From contig JAJPHM010000013.1 in assembly GCA_021325295.1 (NCBI GenBank), positions 1-64,000 of the forward strand: 64,000 nucleotides of DNA, given 5' to 3'. The DNA is from Nitrososphaeraceae archaeon. Its GTDB lineage: Archaea > Thermoproteota > Nitrososphaeria > Nitrososphaerales > Nitrososphaeraceae. Each line of letters opens with the position of its first letter. Position 1 is the stretch's first letter. The translations under genes were made by a program, and so were the position numbers. Shown here piece by piece: positions 14,712 through 22,013 of the stretch. Under the pieces are notes generated by a model, which was not told the DNA's origin, searched no databases, and saw nothing but the letters and a program-made list of their open reading frames with translations.

Positions 14712-15959
14712 TCAACCCTTTTCCAAATCCACCTTTGGAACATGCTTCATGTTCTCTTCTTGTTTGCCCTTAGTGTCCGCTTTACCTCTTTGATAGTATG
14801 CCCACTTGACACCTTTCTCAGCTTTCTTTGGTTTGCTCGGTACAGCTTTCCTCATAATGAAGAGGTACTTGAAACCACGCAGATAGAAATTAAACCTAAG
14901 AGCCCTGTTGTACCAGATACCTGTATTGGATGCCTGGCTTCTGCGAACCACGCATACAATATCGACAGTATCAAAGTATTTTGAAAGACGTTTGTATACT
15001 TCAAAGCCTACTGGCGTGAACTTTTTCTTTACCCATTGGTCTCCAATAAGCCAACCCAAGACTTTGCCGTCCTTTAACACACGGTGGCATTCCCTTATTA
15101 CTTTCTCAAGCTCGTCATAGAACTCTTCAGACTCGGCAGAGATATGCCCAATATTGGCAGGATGTTCATTGTACCTGATGTTGTCGCCATATGGTGAATC
15201 TATAAAGATCATATCAACGCTGCTGTCATCTAGCGGGATTTTCCTAGCGTCATTTTGGATAATTTCAGGTCTTGTTGGAACTATATCATAAGCTATGCAT
15301 CTTCTTCCTTCTTCTTTGCACACATCGTAGGTAGTGCCAGAGCCTGCCATAGGGTCTACCACAAGGTCGCCAGGCTCTGTATATCTGAACAGAAGGTTGT
15401 AGAGAATGAAGGCAGGCGTTACTCCTGCGTATTTGTTATTGCCTTTAGGCGTTGAGCCGTAGCTTTGCTTCGGATAGTCCCAAAGCGTAGTGGCCTCAAG
15501 CTTGGGTTTTTCATCTTCTTTTCTCTCTTCCTTTTGAAAGCCCGTATCGGGTATTAGGCTGGACCATGACTCATCAGGATTTGCGAAAAGTCTCAGAAGT
15601 ATGCTTTTCTTGGTTGGACCAGCTGGATGGTGCCAGTCAATACCTAATTTTGTTAGAATCTTCTTTGCATTAGGAATTGTCTTCTTCTCACCTTCCAGCT
15701 CAACAGGAACCTGATAAGGGTAATTGCCATTCCACGCTTCCGGGATTATGTTCTTGGCACCATCTGCTTTCGCCCTAAAAACTCCATGCAATACATCCGA
15801 ATCCATATTGTAGAGGAACAGAACGTCCCCCTTCTTTGTCTTCAAAGCATTTTCAGCATAGATCTTGCCAGTGCCAAGCAGCATTCGGTCAAAACATTCT
15901 TTCTCCGATTTGTCAGTACATGCGAAAATGACAGCCTTAGTATCAGACAACTCTTGCAT
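14712..15959 (-). CDS. DNA methyltransferase with N-terminal DCD-like domain
   Basis: 415 residues. Residues 8-95 match the pattern of the DCD (development and cell death) PUA-like fold: VIFACTDKSEKECFDRML, KGDVLFLYNMDSDVLHGVF, then AKNIIPEAWNGNYPYQVPVE. Residues about 195-360 are an amino-methyltransferase: motif I DPMAGSGTT (about 200), motif IV DSPYGD (about 252, DSPY rather than DPPY), so an N6-adenine or N4-cytosine enzyme. The C-terminus is Lys-rich. It precedes the BsaWI-like nuclease gene and should protect its site. DCD domains are mainly known from plants, so the fusion is unusual. Confidence 0.82.
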   Translation of the reverse strand: MQELSDTKAVIFACTDKSEKECFDRMLLGTGKIYAENALKTKKGDVLFLYNMDSDVLHGVFRAKADGAKNIIPEAWNGNYPYQVPVELEGEKKTIPNAKKILTKLGIDWHHPAGPTKKSILLRLFANPDESWSSLIPDTGFQKEERKEDEKPKLEATTLWDYPKQSYGSTPKGNNKYAGVTPAFILYNLLFRYTEPGDLVVDPMAGSGTTYDVCKEEGRRCIAYDIVPTRPEIIQNDARKIPLDDSSVDMIFIDSPYGDNIRYNEHPANIGHISAESEEFYDELEKVIRECHRVLKDGKVLGWLIGDQWVKKKFTPVGFEVYKRLSKYFDTVDIVCVVRRSQASNTGIWYNRALRFNFYLRGFKYLFIMRKAVPSKPKKAEKGVKWAYYQRGKADTKGKQEENMKHVPKVDLEKG

Positions 15960-16026
15960 TGTGTGAACCTTTGTTTATCGCTTCGGATAATTATGAATAA
16001 TAACTTTTGGCATGTTAAAATACTTC

Positions 16027-16049
16027 ACTTTAGGAACATGCTGTGCACA
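16027..16049 (+). repeat. Island boundary motif, copy B
   Basis: ACTTTAG, 8 bases, TGTGCACA. It lies between the divergent methyltransferase and HEPN genes, about 70 bases from each start. Confidence 0.7.
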
Positions 16050-16119
16050 CATTCGCTTACTATAGGCATGAACACACTGCCTTGTAAAGATTTTATGTTC
16101 CTAATTATCACAATCCGCA

Positions 16120-17094
16120 ATGGATTATAGCATTCCAGATGTTTCTGCGGAAATTATTATGGAGATAGCAAAGATCCTTGCTAATGCACCATCAGCGATG
16201 AAGAGAGACGAGATTAATTCATGTTTTTCCAAGCCTTTATCGCAACCTTATTTGACTGGTGCTATATCTGTATGTATTCAGCTTGGACTCGCAGTAGAGA
16301 GGCAGGGACTACTTGTTGGAGCTGACACATTTAGAGACGATGTTAAACGCGCAAGCAGAGATCAGCTTCATGTTATTTTCCAAGCATGCTTGAAAGACTA
16401 CTCACCATTTCTTCTTTACGTAGATTTTGCAAGCAAAGGGTATGCTTCAGCGGAGGCAGCAGCTAGAACAAAAGGTATACTTCGCATAAAGGGCACTGCG
16501 GAAATAGTAGAGCAGTCATTACGTAGGTGGGGGCTTTATGCTCAATTAATAGAATATGACAAGAAATCAGACAAAGTTAACGTGAAAGTAAATGTGGAAA
16601 GATTAACAACTGAATATATTATGAAATTACTGGGTGCTTTCGAGGCAGACCTTAAGGTAAAGGTTTTTCTAATTGATATGCTAGGAGCAGAAGCATTTGC
16701 ATTCATGGATCAGAAGGATATAAAAATAGATGAACTTTCTTCTGCACTTCTTGCCTACGAAGCAGATGCAGATACCGCTGCGGCCAAATGTACTAAAGCT
16801 CTAGAACTGTTCCTTTGGCGCCTTGGTGAAGAAGTAGGTAGTGATGTTGCCAAGACTCATGGGCTAATCGAACTTAGCGATCGTTTGAAAGGTGATAAAA
16901 TCATTTTGAACAATCACAATCATATCTTACATGGAATGGGCGGAATAAGAAATATGACTCATCATGCTCCGGACAAGGAAACAGGGCAACCTTGGGTCAT
17001 CACAAAACAAGCCGGCCTGCTTACATCTTTATTCGTTCCAACTCTGATTAGAAGTTTATACCTTTACTACCGAGAAAAGAAGCAGGAATTTTGA
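16120..17094 (+). CDS. HEPN/Abi-C-like protein, probable ribonuclease of a defence system
   Basis: 324 residues. The C-terminal third (TKALELFLWRLGEEVG..., ending in GMGGIRNMTHHAPD) has the HEPN active-site pattern RN-x3-H (R277, N278, H282) and resembles the Abi_C family of abortive-infection proteins. Residues 1-110 hold a winged-helix-like part (SAMKRDEINSCFS...). A central helical region links them. It lies between the restriction-modification operon and the DUF5343 gene on the opposite strand from the former. RNA cleavage is inferred from the motif only. Confidence 0.65.
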   Translation: MDYSIPDVSAEIIMEIAKILANAPSAMKRDEINSCFSKPLSQPYLTGAISVCIQLGLAVERQGLLVGADTFRDDVKRASRDQLHVIFQACLKDYSPFLLYVDFASKGYASAEAAARTKGILRIKGTAEIVEQSLRRWGLYAQLIEYDKKSDKVNVKVNVERLTTEYIMKLLGAFEADLKVKVFLIDMLGAEAFAFMDQKDIKIDELSSALLAYEADADTAAAKCTKALELFLWRLGEEVGSDVAKTHGLIELSDRLKGDKIILNNHNHILHGMGGIRNMTHHAPDKETGQPWVITKQAGLLTSLFVPTLIRSLYLYYREKKQEF

Positions 17095-17136
17095 ATATGA
17101 TAAAGAAACTATATAATCCTCTGCTTCCATATTACG

Positions 17137-17940
17137 ATGTTGCCAGACCAAGATCAAACTCAAGAGCTAGGTTTAGAATCATTCTCTGCCCAAGATGCCA
17201 TCAAAGAAGTAGGCAAGTCTTCTATTCAAAGTCCGCCCTATGCTTGCAGCCCAGGATGGATCATAAAATTCTTTGAACTCGCTAAGACTATGAAACTTAC
17301 AATCATTGATAGAGCCTTTGTCGGCAATTATATAGTAGCTTCTAAAAATGAATCCAAAGTAACAAATGCATTGAAGTTTCTTCAGCTAATTGATAAAGAT
17401 GGAAATATTACAGCTAAAGTGAGCCTTCTCAAAGCTGAGGGAGAAGTATTCAAACAAAACCTTCGCAAAATTGTCGAGGAAGCATACTCTGACCTAATAA
17501 CCAATCTGCCTATTGAAACTGTTAAAGCCGACGTTATGAACGCGTATTTTACGGATCCAAAAAGGTGTAATTACACGCTTCCACAAGCGAAGGCTGCAAC
17601 TAATTTCTTTGTTTGGATAGCGAAAGAGGCCGGAATGACACTTTCACCTGATCTTTCGAATATTAAAAGTGATCCAAAACCGCGTGATCCAAGTATGGGG
17701 GAGACTAGGTCAAAGAAGGAACATGACAGCAAGGTAGAGAATCTCATCGAACCTGCACCTAAACAAGGCTCACAGACCATTGTTAACAAAGTGGTTTTAC
17801 CATCTCTAGAGAAACCTAGTCTTTCTAATATACAAGCCACTATTACAATGTCACTTGACAAAGATACTCCTATTGACGTCTGGCGAATGGTCTTAAGGCT
17901 ATTGGGTTTGAGTGATCAACAATCTGAACATGTCAACTAA
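17137..17940 (+). CDS. DUF5343-like protein
   Basis: 267 residues. Residues about 33-130 (YACSPGWIIKFFELAKTM, ESKVTNALKFLQLIDKDGNIT, VEEAYSDLI) match the winged-helix-like DUF5343 pattern, in which a two-helix part is followed by LGFL-dG-xT and a Tyr-x-Asp-Leu motif. The C-terminal 100 residues are polar and low in structure with a short ending. It follows the HEPN gene by 43 bases on the same strand, probably co-transcribed. DUF5343 proteins occur in many accessory regions; function unknown. Confidence 0.6.
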   Translation: MLPDQDQTQELGLESFSAQDAIKEVGKSSIQSPPYACSPGWIIKFFELAKTMKLTIIDRAFVGNYIVASKNESKVTNALKFLQLIDKDGNITAKVSLLKAEGEVFKQNLRKIVEEAYSDLITNLPIETVKADVMNAYFTDPKRCNYTLPQAKAATNFFVWIAKEAGMTLSPDLSNIKSDPKPRDPSMGETRSKKEHDSKVENLIEPAPKQGSQTIVNKVVLPSLEKPSLSNIQATITMSLDKDTPIDVWRMVLRLLGLSDQQSEHVN

Positions 17941-18023
17941 TTCTATTACTATTTATCCATTGCTAAGCTAGCAAAGTTTCTTAGTTTTGCTGAGCGCAAT
18001 AATGATGCAATATTAGTGACTTC

Positions 18024-18731
18024 ATGCGAGTTGCCCTCTACGCCAGAGTAAGCAAAGACGAAAACTACCAAGATAACAGATACCAGGAGCTTGAGAACCA
18101 ATTAGTGCCATTACGCGAATGGGCGAAGACAATGAATTGGGAAATAATAGATGAGTATTCAGACAAGGCAAGTGGCGCTGATTCTGGAAGACAGAACTTC
18201 AGGCGTTTGATGTCTGATGCAATGCAACGCAGATTCTCTTGCATCTTAGTCTGGAAGATGGATCGCTTCTCCAGGGAGAATATGTCCAACGTTGTCGCTT
18301 ATGTTCAGAGTCTAAAGTCAAGGGGCGTAGGAATAAAGAGCATGACTGAAAGCTGGCTTGACACTACTACAGAAAATCCGATTTCAGGTGTTGTGCTAGC
18401 GATCATGAGCTGGGCTGCTGCTGAAGAGCGCAGAAAGATAAGTGAAAGGACAAAGGCAGGCATTAACAGGCTCAAGGCAATTGGGCAGTGGACTGGTGGC
18501 AGACCGATAAACCTAAACAATGAACAATCACTCCAAGCTAAGGAACTCTTCACTCAAGGCAAAGACATTGATGAAATTGCCAAAATTCTGCAAGTTGATA
18601 GAAAAGTAGTAAAGCACTGGGCTAAAGAATCACGGAAAAGGCGGGATGCTATAATCAACCCTATAAAGCAGCATAGCAATAAAGCGGGCGTTTTTTCCAA
18701 GCTGATTCTAAAAGTATCTTGGAAAAACTGA
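18024..18731 (+). CDS. Serine recombinase (resolvase/invertase family)
   Basis: 235 residues. Seen: the catalytic block ALYARVSKDE (nucleophile S10), then SGADSGRQNFRRLM, VWKMDRFSREN (the conserved Arg-rich turn), the E-helix SWAAAEERRKISERTKAG, and a C-terminal HTH (ELFTQGKDIDEIAKILQVDRKVVKHW). All parts of a small serine recombinase are intact. The basic extension (KRRDAIINPIKQHSNK) is short. It may move the island or resolve dimers; no recognition site could be assigned. It is the only recombinase seen in the window. Confidence 0.92.
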   Translation: MRVALYARVSKDENYQDNRYQELENQLVPLREWAKTMNWEIIDEYSDKASGADSGRQNFRRLMSDAMQRRFSCILVWKMDRFSRENMSNVVAYVQSLKSRGVGIKSMTESWLDTTTENPISGVVLAIMSWAAAEERRKISERTKAGINRLKAIGQWTGGRPINLNNEQSLQAKELFTQGKDIDEIAKILQVDRKVVKHWAKESRKRRDAIINPIKQHSNKAGVFSKLILKVSWKN

Positions 18732-18749
18732 AATCTTAACTTTGCATTA

Positions 18750-18884
18750 ATGATTGAATTGTTTTTAAAAATCTACGTTCTCCAGTTCCTATCAAGTGAT
18801 ATTATGGGTATTGCAACTGTAACATACATCGTGATCCTTGTAATAGCGGTAATCAAACATTTGACTCAGAATATTTTAGAATAA
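18750..18884 (+). CDS. Possible micro-membrane protein
   Basis: 44 residues, MIELFLKIYVLQ then a transmembrane-like segment GIATVTYIVILVIAVI. It starts 18 bases after the recombinase stop. Supported only by composition and spacing. Confidence 0.3.
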   Translation: MIELFLKIYVLQFLSSDIMGIATVTYIVILVIAVIKHLTQNILE

Positions 18885-18976
18885 TTAACAAGTTCTGGTC
18901 CTAGGAATATGTTGGAATTAATAATTTTCGCGTTCTATCTCATTTCAAAACTATGGTGATAACATAGCAGCATTTA

Positions 18977-19072
18977 ATGTGCCGGAGCCTTGGAAGTCAT
19001 CTTTTGGTTGTAATACTAATTGTGTTCATTATAGTAGCGCTGCTTCCTGTTTTGCCTCATGTTTTGCATTGA
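18977..19072 (+). CDS. Possible micro-membrane protein
   Basis: 31 residues, almost wholly a transmembrane helix (LLVVILIVFIIVALLPVL). Resembles single-helix micro-proteins in general; very weak evidence for expression. Confidence 0.25.
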   Translation: MCRSLGSHLLVVILIVFIIVALLPVLPHVLH

Positions 19073-19183
19073 TTCCAAAACTATCGAATATACTTTAGAG
19101 CCTAAGCGTTCACTTAGTTTAGGTTTCAGCGTTTCAAGCTGCTTGAGATTTATTGCTTCTTTACAAGTTTTAACAATTCAACC

Positions 19184-19214
19184 ACTTTAGCACTTTAGCA
19201 AACCTGCATGCATA
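19184..19214 (+). repeat. Boundary motif variant with doubled left half
   Basis: ACTTTAGCACTTTAG, 8 bases, CATGCATA. The right half keeps 5 of 8 positions of TGTGCACA and is also palindromic. It precedes strict copy C by 8 bases. Confidence 0.45.
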
Positions 19215-19222
19215 CGCAGTCC

Positions 19223-19245
19223 ACTTTATCCTATACCTGTGCACG
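19223..19245 (+). repeat. Island boundary motif, copy C
   Basis: ACTTTAT, 8 bases, TGTGCACG. It overlaps the stop codon of the minus-strand gene that ends at 19231. Confidence 0.7.
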
Positions 19246-19473
19246 CTGGAGCCTCCCAGAAAAGTCAAGAACTGCAGTTGTGACTCCCGCCAATGCTGCT
19301 CCTATTCCAGCATAGACCAACGCCAAGGTTGTAGCTGGTTCATCGCACTGACACGGGCCTGGGCCGCACATGCAACCTACCGGACCAGCGCTTCCAATGC
19401 CAAAGACTACCAAAATAATACCTGCTACCATTGCAGCAACCCAACCAATTCTAACAATGTTTTGGCTTGACAA
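19231..19473 (-). CDS. Small two-helix membrane protein with Cys-rich loop
   Basis: 80 residues from a TTG start at 19473. Two hydrophobic helices (IGWVAAMVAGIILVVFGIG and LALVYAGIGAALAGVTTAVL) flank the loop GCMCGPGPCQCDEP, with four cysteines that could bind a metal or form disulfides. No family recognised. Its stop overlaps a copy of the boundary motif. Confidence 0.6.
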   Translation of the reverse strand: MSSQNIVRIGWVAAMVAGIILVVFGIGSAGPVGCMCGPGPCQCDEPATTLALVYAGIGAALAGVTTAVLDFSGRLQRAQV

Positions 19474-19582
19474 TTGTGGAATAATGGAAGTTTGTTAAAA
19501 AGTGTCTAATAATGTTAAAGTTCTAAATTTGTAAAGTTCAAGCTAACCAAAAGTAAAATACTGCTAAAACCATTCCAAAGAT

Positions 19583-19942
19583 ATGGAGAAGCATATAGCT
19601 CTCCTTTCCATGGCCACAATTGCTATTGCCCTATCTTTTACAATGTTTGTTAACACAGCGTTTGCCCAGACAAACCCAACCCCTACTCCTGCACAACTTC
19701 AAGAATGCCATAGCCTTGGAATACCAGCAGGGCAATGCAGCGATCTTACTATAAAGTCCAAACTCATACCTAGAATCTGCTATGTACCTTGTAATACAGC
19801 ACCTTCAAGTGGTGGATCTCCCGCCTCAAATTTTGATCCTACTGTTTTTGTTCTTGTAGGGCTGGCGATTGCATTTGCTGCTGGAATTGTAGCAGTCAAG
19901 AAGCTAGGCAGGGTAAGAAAGCAAGTCAACCGTTCACTTTAA
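19583..19942 (+). CDS. Secreted membrane-anchored hypothetical protein
   Basis: 119 residues. Signal peptide MEKHIALLSMATIAIALSF...AFAQ, then a short Pro/Thr-rich part with four cysteines (ECHSLGIPAGQC and RICYVPC), and a C-terminal helix FVLVGLAIAFAAGIVAV followed by KK and RVRKQ. It should face the outside with a C-terminal anchor. Its stop codon TAA forms part of a boundary motif (copy D). Confidence 0.65.
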   Translation: MEKHIALLSMATIAIALSFTMFVNTAFAQTNPTPTPAQLQECHSLGIPAGQCSDLTIKSKLIPRICYVPCNTAPSSGGSPASNFDPTVFVLVGLAIAFAAGIVAVKKLGRVRKQVNRSL

Positions 19943-19958
19943 GGAAGGTGTGTGCACG
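19936..19958 (+). repeat. Island boundary motif, copy D
   Basis: ACTTTAA, 8 bases, TGTGCACG. The TAA of ACTTTAA is the stop codon of the gene at 19583. Copy E follows 24 bases later. Confidence 0.7.
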
Positions 19959-19959
19959 C

Positions 19960-19982
19960 ACTTTACAATATAGCTGTGCACG
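19960..19982 (+). repeat. Island boundary motif, copy E
   Basis: ACTTTAC, 8 bases, TGTGCACG. Starts 1 base after copy D ends and 4 bases before the stop of the cysteine-rich minus-strand gene at 19987. Confidence 0.7.
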
Positions 19983-19986
19983 CAGT

Positions 19987-20148
19987 CTATCGCATAATAT
20001 CAGACCTGGTCAGGTATGCAAACGTATCTTCCAAAGCGCAACACGAGCAATCTAATTCAATGCAATCTTTACGTTCTTTGTGCTTGCAGCCAGAACACTT
20101 GCATATTTTTACTGTGTCAGAATAGTTTATTGTGATGTTTATGTGCAT
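19987..20148 (-). CDS. Cysteine-rich mini-protein
   Basis: 53 residues from ATG at 20148. Six cysteines in a pattern KCSGCKHKER...DCIELDCSCCALED suggest a zinc-binding knuckle or treble-clef-like fold. The frame is too short for ordinary ORF cut-offs but the cysteine pairs are unlikely by chance. Flanked on both sides by boundary motifs, so it could be a cargo gene. Confidence 0.5.
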   Translation of the reverse strand: MHINITINYSDTVKICKCSGCKHKERKDCIELDCSCCALEDTFAYLTRSDIMR

Positions 20149-20225
20149 CCATCCAGCTATTTACGGATTATGGTCTAAGTTGTATTGGCATATCACTTCA
20201 CATATTAGACTAAATATTGGATGTG

Positions 20226-20248
20226 TGTGCACAATAAGAAGCTAAAGT
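20226..20248 (-). repeat. Island boundary motif, copy F (inverted)
   Basis: On the minus strand ACTTTAG, 8 bases, TGTGCACA. The only strict copy in minus orientation, about 80 bases upstream of the cysteine-rich gene. Confidence 0.7.
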
Positions 20249-20395
20249 GCTCTATCCTTAAACCAAAACAAAAACTAAACAATAATAGTTATTACATGTA
20301 GAAGTAGCCTACAAGAAAAGTCCTTTGCTTTTTGTCTCTGTGCTTTACGCTAGGAAGCGAAGATTTAAGAAGCATTCGTTAAATTTTAGAAAAAC

Positions 20396-20418
20396 AGTTT
20401 AGAAAAAGGCTGTGCACA
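20396..20418 (+). repeat. Island boundary motif, copy G
   Basis: AGTTTAG (one mismatch), 8 bases, TGTGCACA. Ends 4 bases before the stop of the gene at 20423. Confidence 0.65.
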
Positions 20419-20422
20419 CACA

Positions 20423-20782
20423 TCAACTCTGAATGAGTTTTCTCAATTTGTTTGCAGATTCTTCCTTGTCTTGTACTTCAAAAATTATCCTGTTGTATTT
20501 CTCATCTTTCAAGGTGACAGTAACGCATTTGTCAGGATCGTGCATTTCATAGAATAACCATCCATCCTTCGGACTGTAATACCTTCCATCCTTGACTACT
20601 CCTGGTATGTTAGAGCCAGCGAGCTTTAACTGCTTAAATGCCTGCCAGTCTGCCCTCTCAGTTGAAACATCTATTATATGCTCAACTGGCACTTTTAGCG
20701 AGCTTTTGATAGCAAGAATCCTGTCTATTCCGTGAAGCTGGAACAATACGTTCTTGCCTTCTACCTTGATTTCTCCTACCAT
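20423..20782 (-). CDS. Hypothetical PH-domain-like protein
   Basis: 119 residues. Alternating strands and a final helix (VKVPVEHIIDVSTERADWQ in outline, GSNIPGVVKDGRYYSPKDGWLFYEMHDPDKCVTVTL, then KYNRIIFEVQDKEESANKLRKL) suggest a bacterial pleckstrin-homology-like fold (bPH): strand, strand, then capping helix. Follows a HicB-like gene by 7 bases on the same strand. The function of such proteins is unknown. Confidence 0.55.
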   Translation of the reverse strand: MVGEIKVEGKNVLFQLHGIDRILAIKSSLKVPVEHIIDVSTERADWQAFKQLKLAGSNIPGVVKDGRYYSPKDGWLFYEMHDPDKCVTVTLKDEKYNRIIFEVQDKEESANKLRKLIQS

Positions 20783-20789
20783 TTCTGAA

Positions 20790-20990
20790 TCACATTAACG
20801 CGGCATGCTCATTATGTTTTGCCAAGCTTTCCTCATACGCAACAATCGCCTCCTCTATATTCTTCATAGCTGCACGCTTTGTATTTCCACAAGATATGCA
20901 TCCTGGCAGCTCCGGAACTATCGCTGTGTATTTGCCATCTTCGTCCTTCTTGTAAATTATCTTGTAATTTCTCTTAGAAAGTTTAGGTAT
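20790..20990 (-). CDS. HicB-like antitoxin, non-canonical start
   Basis: The minus-strand frame reads RNYKIIYKKDEDGKYTAIVPELPGCISCGNT and then IEEAIVAYEESL: the HicB antitoxin fold. No ATG, GTG or TTG lies in frame before it; ATA at 20990, at the position where MPKLSKRNYK would begin, is the best guess, so the original ATG may have changed to ATA. The stop of the upstream PIN gene (20995) overlaps this region by a few bases. No HicA toxin is nearby, so this is an orphan or decayed antitoxin. Confidence 0.6.
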   Translation of the reverse strand: MPKLSKRNYKIIYKKDEDGKYTAIVPELPGCISCGNTKRAAMKNIEEAIVAYEESLAKHNEHAALM

Positions 20991-20994
20991 ATCG

Positions 20995-21321
20995 CTACTC
21001 CCAAACGATCTTCAAACCACTTACCTTGCTTATCTCTTCATAATCCCTATCAGCAGTAACAAGTGTTTTTCCGGTGTTCAAGCAAGTAGCTGCAATAATC
21101 AAATCTGCTCCAGGCTTCATACGCCCTCTCGCAGCAAGCTTTTTCTGAATGTCACGAGCAAGTTCCAAGTCAGCTAACTCTGGATACAATACCTTTCCAT
21201 GAAAGTGCCTATACTCAGCTAGCATAGGGTATTCTATGATTGAAATCATCGACACGTCTTCGTCTACTGGCTTGCCTTCGTTAACCCTATCTGCTAATAG
21301 GGAGGTGTCAATTATGTTCAT
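20995..21321 (-). CDS. PIN-domain toxin (VapC-like)
   Basis: 108 residues. Seen: IIDTSLLAD (first Asp), ISIIEYPML (Glu), GADLIIAATCLNTGKTLVTADRDY (third and fourth acidic positions): the full PIN active-site set. The family cleaves RNA, often tRNA. It follows the antitoxin-like gene at 21342-21506 by 20 bases, antitoxin first. Unlike the pair at 2.4 kb, this toxin reads intact. Confidence 0.85.
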   Translation of the reverse strand: MNIIDTSLLADRVNEGKPVDEDVSMISIIEYPMLAEYRHFHGKVLYPELADLELARDIQKKLAARGRMKPGADLIIAATCLNTGKTLVTADRDYEEISKVSGLKIVWE

Positions 21322-21341
21322 AATAAAATCAGACAGCTTGG

Positions 21342-21506
21342 TTATGCCTTTATTCTTGGCTTTTGAGCGCGCAGAACTCTTTCCTTCTCGTCTTCCCTTA
21401 TTCTTTTGAGCGCTGCCTTTTCAAAGTCAGAAACTGGTATCCTGTCCCTTAACTTCTTTATTCCCAGATGCTTTCGCAGCTCCTCAATAGATATTTCCTT
21501 GACCAT
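21342..21506 (-). CDS. VapB-like antitoxin (copy 1 of a tandem family)
   Basis: 54 residues from the ATG at 21506. Pattern IEELRKHLGIKKLRDRIPVSDFEKAAL then basic KRIREDEKERVL and RAQKPRIKA. Placed directly before the PIN toxin at 21321, so it is the cognate antitoxin. Two similar genes lie upstream (21583-21729, 21784-21953). A TATA-like TTTTATATC lies before it. Confidence 0.7.
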   Translation of the reverse strand: MVKEISIEELRKHLGIKKLRDRIPVSDFEKAALKRIREDEKERVLRAQKPRIKA

Positions 21507-21582
21507 AATACCACATGTATATTGTGGGTCCGAGATATAAAAAACCATAGGTTAGTGTGGATACAAAGCCTTCTTTGCTAGC

Positions 21583-21729
21583 CTACTGGCCTTCTCTACC
21601 CCTGCGTTTTTCCATCTTTCGCAAGTTATTTACTGCTTCTATCTCTGCCTTGGTTATAGGTATCTTTCTTTTTAATTTCTTGATTCCAAACTCTTTGCGC
21701 AGTTCATTAACATCCAGTATTCTTGGCAT
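21583..21729 (-). CDS. Antitoxin paralogue, copy 2, no toxin
   Basis: 48 residues from ATG at 21729: LDVNELRKEFGIKKLKRKIPITKAEIEAV and KMEKRRGREG before TAG. Clearly a relative of the 21342 antitoxin. The sequence after the stop, in another frame, encodes LAKKA-like residues as in copy 3, so its C-terminus may be shifted. No PIN gene accompanies it. Confidence 0.6.
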   Translation of the reverse strand: MPRILDVNELRKEFGIKKLKRKIPITKAEIEAVNNLRKMEKRRGREGQ

Positions 21730-21783
21730 CTGACCACACCATTATTCACGTGTTTTAGATATAAAACCAAAGGTTATAGGCAG

Positions 21784-21953
21784 TTAGGAAGCCTTCTTTG
21801 CTCTCTTCTTATTAGCTTCTTCTACCCTCAGCTTCCTTGTTCCCTTAGGTCAAGAATAGCCTTCTTTTCTTCTTCAGAAATCGGTATCTTGTCCTTTAGC
21901 TCTGTAATGCCAAGGAGTTTGCGTATTTCCTCAATAGGCACTTCTTTGCCCAT
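21784..21953 (-). pseudogene. Antitoxin paralogue, copy 3, frameshifted
   Basis: From ATG at 21953: VPIEEIRKLLGITELKDKIPISEEEKKAI, ended early by TGA at 21830-21828. A second frame continues KLRVEEANKKRAKKAS to TAA at 21786-21784. The interval is 170 nt, one short of 57 codons, so one base lost in an otherwise 56-residue gene. It matches copy 1 in length. Confidence 0.6.
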
Positions 21954-22013
21954 AGTATCACTATCATACTCTGTCTTGAAGATATAATAGATTTGTGCAA
22001 TAGGAGAACCACT

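Larger units (their letters stand above)
18732..19222. other. AT-rich spacer with two possible tiny membrane proteins
   Basis: After the recombinase there is no long ORF. Two hydrophobic micro-ORFs on the plus strand are the only candidates: 18750-18884 (44 residues with YIVILVIAVI) and 18977-19072 (31 residues with LLVVILIVFIIVALLPVLP). Neither has an obvious ribosome site. Confidence 0.35.
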
